From: Pseudoscleropodium purum
Lineage: Eukaryota > Streptophyta > Bryopsida > Hypnales > Brachytheciaceae
Reading direction: 5' to 3'
Assembly (NCBI GenBank): GCA_963969395.1
Contig: OZ017797.1
Coordinates: 34,100,001-34,164,000, forward strand
Length of the DNA stretch: 64,000 nt
Notes under the pieces: generated by a model
The model's input: the letters and a program-made list of their open reading frames with translations, nothing else
What the model was told of the DNA's origin: nothing
The model's database searches: none
Program-made: the position numbers and the translations under genes
Part shown: in pieces, positions 58,179 to 64,000 of the stretch
How positions within the stretch are numbered: the stretch's first letter is position 1
Layout: every line of letters starts with the position of its first letter

Positions 58179-61100
58179 TCAAGAGAAGGCAGTTGGCAAG
58201 GGAGGTGGTCGTCCATGCAGAAGCTTGCGGTGGATAAGTTGCTTGAAAGCTGCAATGGCTGAGGCCTGAAGATCAGGGTCCCTAGCTGGTCCAGATTTGA
58301 TAAGAGGACCCCCAGCCTGGGCACAGCTTTGAAGGATGGTAACAACAGCAGGGATCAGTTGAGGAAAGGCTACTGCACAGAGAGCCAGTGGATTCAAAAC
58401 CTCTTGTAAAAATGGGGCACACCCGGCGACTTTGCTTCGTACGTGGGACACATGTGCCACAACCTGCATAGGAAAATTATAAAGTACAAGATCAATTAAG
58501 CAATTTACAATCAGCATGAATATATGAGCATGAAATGAGTCATATATGTTGCCAATACCACCAAGGTCTAGTGTCTTTCCATCACCAACATGTTGCTTAC
58601 CTGCTGCGCTGCGTTAAGACTTTGAGGAAGTCCAGAGTGGGAACAGACAATGTGCGAGGTCAGAATAACCGCAAACACCTGGCACTGCTGTGATGACTGC
58701 TGCATAAGCTCTCCTACAAACTCTAGACATTGAACCATACTAGGCACACCTTCCACCATCATTGGTACCAAAGAAGGTTCGTAACCCTGTATCATGTAAA
58801 CAGAAAATGCAGAACTATCAGATACAAAAAATTTCAGCGCCTTGTTAGCTTGAAAGAGGTGATCCAATTTGACTACGAAGTTGAAGAGTAATATCTGGCG
58901 ATCGGTCTATATCCACGTCAAGAAGGGCATCAACGGACTGAAAAAAAACAATTACCTGGAAATGTAACAGCTTGAGAAGTAAAGGAGTGCTATGTATTAG
59001 AGAGGAAATTGTTGCACATATTAGACTTCGTGCCTCCAAAAGAGGCCTCGGTTCCGTATCATCTCCCATTTCGGTATCTGGAAGACAAGTCTCCAGTAAA
59101 ATTTGGCAAGCAGCACTGCAAACATAGCAGATGAGTAAACCATCAGTATGATTAAGAATACTCCAGCTTAGGACCCATACGGCACAGCATTCCGCTCAAT
59201 AGCCAAAACAAGAAAACAATTATAATGTCTCATCATTCTATCAAAGCGTCAGTTGGTCTACCTGTCCTGTGCTGCGAGAGCTACAGCAACTTCCTCTCTT
59301 TTAATGCCGCCATCCCTTCCTCCTTCCGTAGTAGCTGCCAAACATATTCTTCTGCTTGCTGTCAAGAGCTCCAGCAGCAAGTCAAGCACTATTCCAAGTA
59401 TTGGGGTCCTGAACACTTTAGAGCTACAAGCCAATAGGCTGAGAGGCTCTAGTTGCAGGCCGCTTGCAGAGAGAGAGATAAGTTGAGGATCTTTGACTTT
59501 CTGGAAATACAATGCACTCTTCTTGCTTCCAAAAGTAGTTAGGCCATTAGAAATCCCTGTAGGACCTCGTAGGCTAATCACAAGCAAAGGTGTGAGGTAC
59601 TCCTTAGCAGCTGCTGGTAGCGATCGCCACCATGAGCAAAACGTCTCTTGTAAGAGGCGCGAACACTTAAAATCCAAAAGGAGGGGAACGAGCTCTCTAA
59701 CAACAGCTGCTTCTTTGTCCCACACTTTCGCACCTAGTCCCAGCTGATTTTCATTAGTATTGACCCCTCCCAATCTCGTTGAGGTTCTATTCAGAGTCAG
59801 TAAGACTCTTAGTGCAGGTAATGGCATACTCAGAGCACTCTTCATGGTTATGACCACAGCATCGACTGTCATTTCGATGTCTTCTTGCGCACTGACCATC
59901 GCATCCTTAAATGGCAGCAACTGGTCTTTCATGTTGGCGTCAGTGCTGAGTAAGTCTTCAATGGAAGATTTGGTGATATTATTATCAAAAGGCGCAGCCC
60001 AGGTCAGATCCGAAGTATCTGCGACATCCTTAATAAATGGGGTGAAGGTAGATCCTCGAATCTCAGAGTCTTCAAGAAGCGTTGATGCCAAAAATCTCTC
60101 AGGAAGAACCACAGAGGCAACAGCAAGCACCTGCAAGACCAATGCCCATGTAAGTAAAATATTCAACTCTGTGAATGAGAAACTCAGAAACTCAAAGCTA
60201 TTTACTGAAACTATTACAAATCACTGAATACTTGGGTTCATTTTCATAACGGCCGCAGGCTATATAACATTTCAGTGAGGAAGAGTACATGGGCAACATG
60301 GTATAAAGGAGACTAACACCAGCCCCTCCTCTGAGTCGCCACTCCTGCCCGACCTGTCTTGACCGAACCCGACAAGACCAGACCCAACGCCTCCCACCTC
60401 CCACTTCGACAGTCGGGCAGGTCCTAGACAGGGGCGACCCGGAGGAGGGCCGGGTATGCCCCCTCTTACCGCGTCGCTGAGTACATGGAATTAGCCATTC
60501 TCCAAAATACGCTCAAGAAGAATATTAAGAAAAACATTGACTGGTAAAAATCTGTAAACAAGAACATCCTACACAAAGTCTCAACGCCGTTGCTACCTGC
60601 GGTAATAGGTTCTCGTAGGATAGCCATTGATCTTCCATATGCCTGATGAGGGGCATCAACGGCAGGCACGCAAGCAACTCTGTCCAATTACCTTCTTCTC
60701 CAGCATCGCTTTGTGAGGCATCCCAGCCATGCAAACCACCATCAATCCCCATATTCCTAAATACCTGCTCCCGACATAGAATATAGTACACTGCCAATGC
60801 TGCTGTGGCCAACGGGTCTCCAATTGCTGCCATAGTGACCCCATCTCTGGAATCACTCTGAGTCTCTTCTGATGTTTGAGTTCCAACAATTTTGGAGATC
60901 TTCACTTTATGCCTTGTGTAACGAACCTGGGGTGACTTAACATTAGCAGACGTTATCACACCACTCAATAGAAAGCCAGTAGGCGCAATAGCTGCAACCA
61001 ACCAATCTCTTGGAAAAGGTCGCATCTTGAATGGCTGAACTGCTCCCCTTGCTCGAGGAGCTGTTGCAGACATGTCTGCAAACGCTTGGACAAGCTGAGG

Positions 61101-64000
61101 TAACACCTGCATGAGCCGATACGGGAAAAGCAGAAAATCAACATAACAGCAAATTCTATATTCCAGAGGTGCATATAACACCAAAAACAAGTCGAAACAA
61201 TCCCCCAGCTAGGTCAGTCAAAAAAGAAAGAATAGAGAATAAGAACCACATGTACAAGCTAAGCTATTATACATTAAAGTCATTTGATTAGCCCAACGTA
61301 GCGCAACACAATGTACAAGCATACGCTCTCCAACATGATGGCGGCCTAACCAAAGATCAAGACAATATCAATGCTGAGAAAAGGTCTAAATATTGGTCTC
61401 ATCTAACCACGTCGTGAGTAATAGAAGTGTGTAACACACTGACGTCAGACAGAATTACAGCAAGTGAAGTCCACGCAAGGGTGAAAGGGCGTACAGGGTG
61501 GATAGGTGTCTGTGCCAAACTAAGGCAGTGCATGAGAGTATCCGAGATGTCCACCCCATAACGAGAGAAGTTGAAGGTGTTCGTGTTCATCAACTGGTCA
61601 ATACACTTCAGAGCCAAGTCTGATTGCTTCCTGTTTCCCCCATCCCCAACGGGTAGAGAGAATGGAACAACTTCAAATGGGGTATTCATTACCAAAATAT
61701 TAAATTGTGACCAGTATGACCAGAACTGAATGCTTACAGATCGACTTAAACTCTAAATAAAAACAGAATGTCTGCAAAGATGGCCACTTACTTGTTGGCC
61801 AGTATTGGTGTACTTGACCGGAGGTTAGCCACAACAGTTGCAACAAGAGAGGCATCAGTAATGATCCCAGCACCTGAAGCCGCCTCAGCAACATCACGCA
61901 TCAATCCATTCTGGACCGTAACATGCATTCCCACCGCTTCTCGGACAAGCTGCAGGTAAGACTAAAATCAGTGACTGCAGAAAAATTACTCTTCCTCTTA
62001 CCTCAACTTTGCAACTTAGTAAGGCACATTGGAGGCCATTTTCAGGAAAAAACAATTTCAACGATATTTCAGGACAAAGAGTTGAGAGAAGTAGATTGTA
62101 GTACCATTGCAATTTCTGCAAACTTCCGGAGCAGTAATTGAACAGCCAACCACACAGCAAGCTCGACATTAGCAGGTGTGCAGGCAGGCGTGGTTGTAAC
62201 GGTAGCCGCTTTTAATAAGCAACCCATGGCTGAGTGAAAAAGATTTTTGGTCGATGGTCCTGCGAGTCCAGATACCAAACAAACAAAAGCCATTCCAAGC
62301 TGAAGCGTACGAATGCTGACGAATTCTGTGTCCTTTAAGCTATTCCCTAAGGCTTTAAGCCAAAAGTCCACCTGCACTAGACAAGTAAGAAAATCAAAAC
62401 ATTGCCAAATCATGAAACACCGCCTTCAGCAACAGATTGAAGAAAGGTAACAGATATTACTTATCATACAACTCAATACAGAATCTGCTACAGGTGAAGC
62501 TGAACTTCCTGACAACGTAAAGATAATGGGATACACGAAATAAAAACTATAGTCCGTAACGAACATACCTCTTCATGAGTTGGCGATAATTCCCCTACAC
62601 GGACAAGGACACAATACAACCTCAAATGGGCATGAAGACGACCTCCCCACCCATCTTCCTGCCAAACGCGCCTCCCGTCTGCAAGTAAAGAATCCCGAAT
62701 ACGGGCTACAGACCCTTCCTTCTCTTTATATCGACTGGAGTCACTGACACCCCAACGAGCAGGTTTGTGCTCACCTACAGCTAGGGACTCGCCAAACTTC
62801 TGTTTGGCTCCTACATAATGCAAGATCCATTGCGAAGTTGTCTCTCTAGAAAAAATTAACCTGGACAAGAATTCTAATTCATCGTGAAGGACCTCAATGG
62901 TGATATGCAAAGCCAGTTCGACTAGAGATCTTGTATTGACAAGTGCCTCACGACATACTGATGCTATTGATGGTGCGATTCGACACAACTTCATGAGTAT
63001 CAATGTTGCTGCATCAGAATGAGCATGCTCAGTATATTGAAATGGTATCTGAGAAGGAATTGGTACAGTCTGTTGCCGGGGAAGACCTGCAGACAAGAGA
63101 AAGAACTTAATTCGGTGTTTGACATTACAGAGGATCCTCAAGACCATAGCTCTCCAACATCTGATGAGAGACAAATCCAATCACCAAAATTCGGAAATGG
63201 TAGTAACTGAAACAAAAAACAAAAATACCGAAGAGAGGAACCTTCTCTAGAAGCAGGCCCACGATCTCCCACACATGCCTATCATTTATCTCCTCGGATT
63301 ATTCTTTTCATCCAAACACATGACAGAGGTACACTAGATTGATCTACATCCTCTTCAACCAATAGAGCTCTCAAGTTGGAATTATAGCAGTATTATTAAA
63401 AATGTGGGTCAGAAAATTTCGCCTCAACACAAACCTGTTAAACTTTTGGCAGTATTATCTTGGAGGTGGGGACTACTGGGTTGAAATTCGTAAAGATCCG
63501 CATGCATTCTAAGAATGTGGCAGAGGAAATGGGCTCCGCGATCTACAAGGTCGGGATTGTTCGCCAACGTGGTGACAAGCAAGAGACAACCATTTCGGGC
63601 TGTCAGCAAACCCTTGGTCAATACCTCTGCGTCAGAATGAACAGCAATCAGCAAGACTGTTCGTGTAGACCACACGCTTGCAAATGGTAACATGCAATTA
63701 CATCCTCATCCTCGTCCAAATGCGTGCATAGACAACTCAGAAGTCTGACATGCTCAATTAGAAACTCTGCATTCTTCATTATGTTATTACCCGATTTCAT
63801 CGTACAAAAAGCATCGAGGCTTTCAAGCAGTCCAAATGGGAAGTAGACCAGGGTTAAGGGTGGTGAAAAAGCTGATACCTGGAGGCAAAAGAGTAGGGCA
63901 TCGAGAAGTCACGATGGGTAAGAGATGCAACAAATCCGGCAAGCAAGCCTCGTTGCTCCATATGCTACCTTCGTTGTCCTCTTCTTGGGGTGCAAATTTT
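58179..64000 (-). CDS. INTS2: Integrator complex subunit 2, C-terminal ~1,196 aa (N-terminus beyond right edge)
   Basis: INTS2 is a helical-repeat backbone subunit of the nuclear Integrator complex, which cleaves snRNA 3' ends and ends promoter-proximal transcription by RNA polymerase II. Eleven exons (minus): 64000-63879 (partial), 63626-63435, 63086-62569, 62371-62105, 61949-61792, about 61732-61408, 61106-60597, 60130-59262, 59115-58956, 58786-58601, 58463-58179. GT-AG sites and phases agree throughout. Similarity to animal INTS2 is co-linear: TARNGCLLLVTTLANNPD; LRLYCVLVRVGELSPTHEE; TPIHPVRPFTLAWTSL; LAVYYILCREQ; LAAQDSAACQILLETCLP; HFQGYEPSLVPMMVEGVPSM; LPQSLNAAQQV; DPDLQASAIAAFKQLI near the C-terminus. 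Animal INTS2 has about 1,200 residues and roughly its first 150 are still missing here, so this protein is longer. The sixth exon's acceptor is uncertain (intron would be only about 59 nt). Confidence 0.93.
60321..60450. repeat. GC-rich foldback sequence inside an INTS2 intron
   Basis: Within the 466-bp intron 60131-60596, GCCCCTCCTCTGAGTCGCC...CTGCCCGACCTGTC (60322-60358) is matched in inverted form by GACAGTCGGGCAGG...GGGGCGACCCGGAGGAGGGC (60408-60450). It is far richer in G+C than the rest of the intron and looks like a small inserted inverted-repeat element. Confidence 0.65.

Noticed and set aside
58179..64000. Identification as Mediator subunit 33 or as RST1/focadhesin
   Set aside because: The motif order and wording do not match those plant proteins, while a series of co-linear blocks matches INTS2.

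Overview
The window is nuclear DNA from a land plant. Three genes are convincing: two intron-poor auxin-response SAUR genes, an intron-bearing cell-wall glycoprotein gene, counted with a large intron-rich gene for Integrator subunit 2 (so four loci in all: SAUR, SAUR, wall protein, INTS2). The style of the SAUR proteins (acidic stretch, then DVP-G-L-VYVG, then a long acidic tail), the short GT-AG introns and the AT-rich, transposon-filled spacers suggest a seedless plant, most plausibly a moss or other bryophyte. The lineage is an inference; no marker gene settles it.

Layout. 1-1.15 kb: three copies of a 440-500 bp tandem repeat. 1.15-11 kb: AT-rich spacer with MITEs (short non-autonomous transposons), small tandem repeats and dispersed repeats. 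11-19.4 kb: less AT-rich block with a convergent SAUR pair (12623-13093 plus; 17011-17508 minus). 19.4-31.4 kb: AT-rich spacer with a PIF/Harbinger-like MITE, 90-bp and ~115-bp tandem repeats, a G-rich tract and a nest of transposon relics around 25.6-27.8 kb. 31.5-34.1 kb: a GC-richer island with no gene I can identify. 34.1-46.5 kb: AT-rich spacer dominated by TTAA-flanked elements plus a hAT-type MITE. 46.5-56.3 kb: normal composition, holding a four-exon gene for a secreted, GPI-anchored proline-rich protein (49037-51242, minus). 57.4-64 kb: the 3' eleven exons of INTS2 (minus), running off the right edge.

The genes do not form a pathway or cluster. The most unusual content is non-coding. 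At least seven elements share TTAA flanks and terminal inverted repeats starting CCCCTAAA or CCCCTTGA, the hallmark arrangement of piggyBac-type transposons, a superfamily not usually expected in plants. None has a recognisable transposase, so they would be non-autonomous. Also notable are a near-perfect 74-bp-arm hairpin nested inside a MITE nested inside one of these relics, and a very GC-rich hAT-type MITE carrying about 15 GTCCG/CGGAC motifs between perfect 8-bp target duplications.

Exon borders were placed by eye from splice consensus, reading frame and protein similarity recalled from knowledge; no alignment or search was run.
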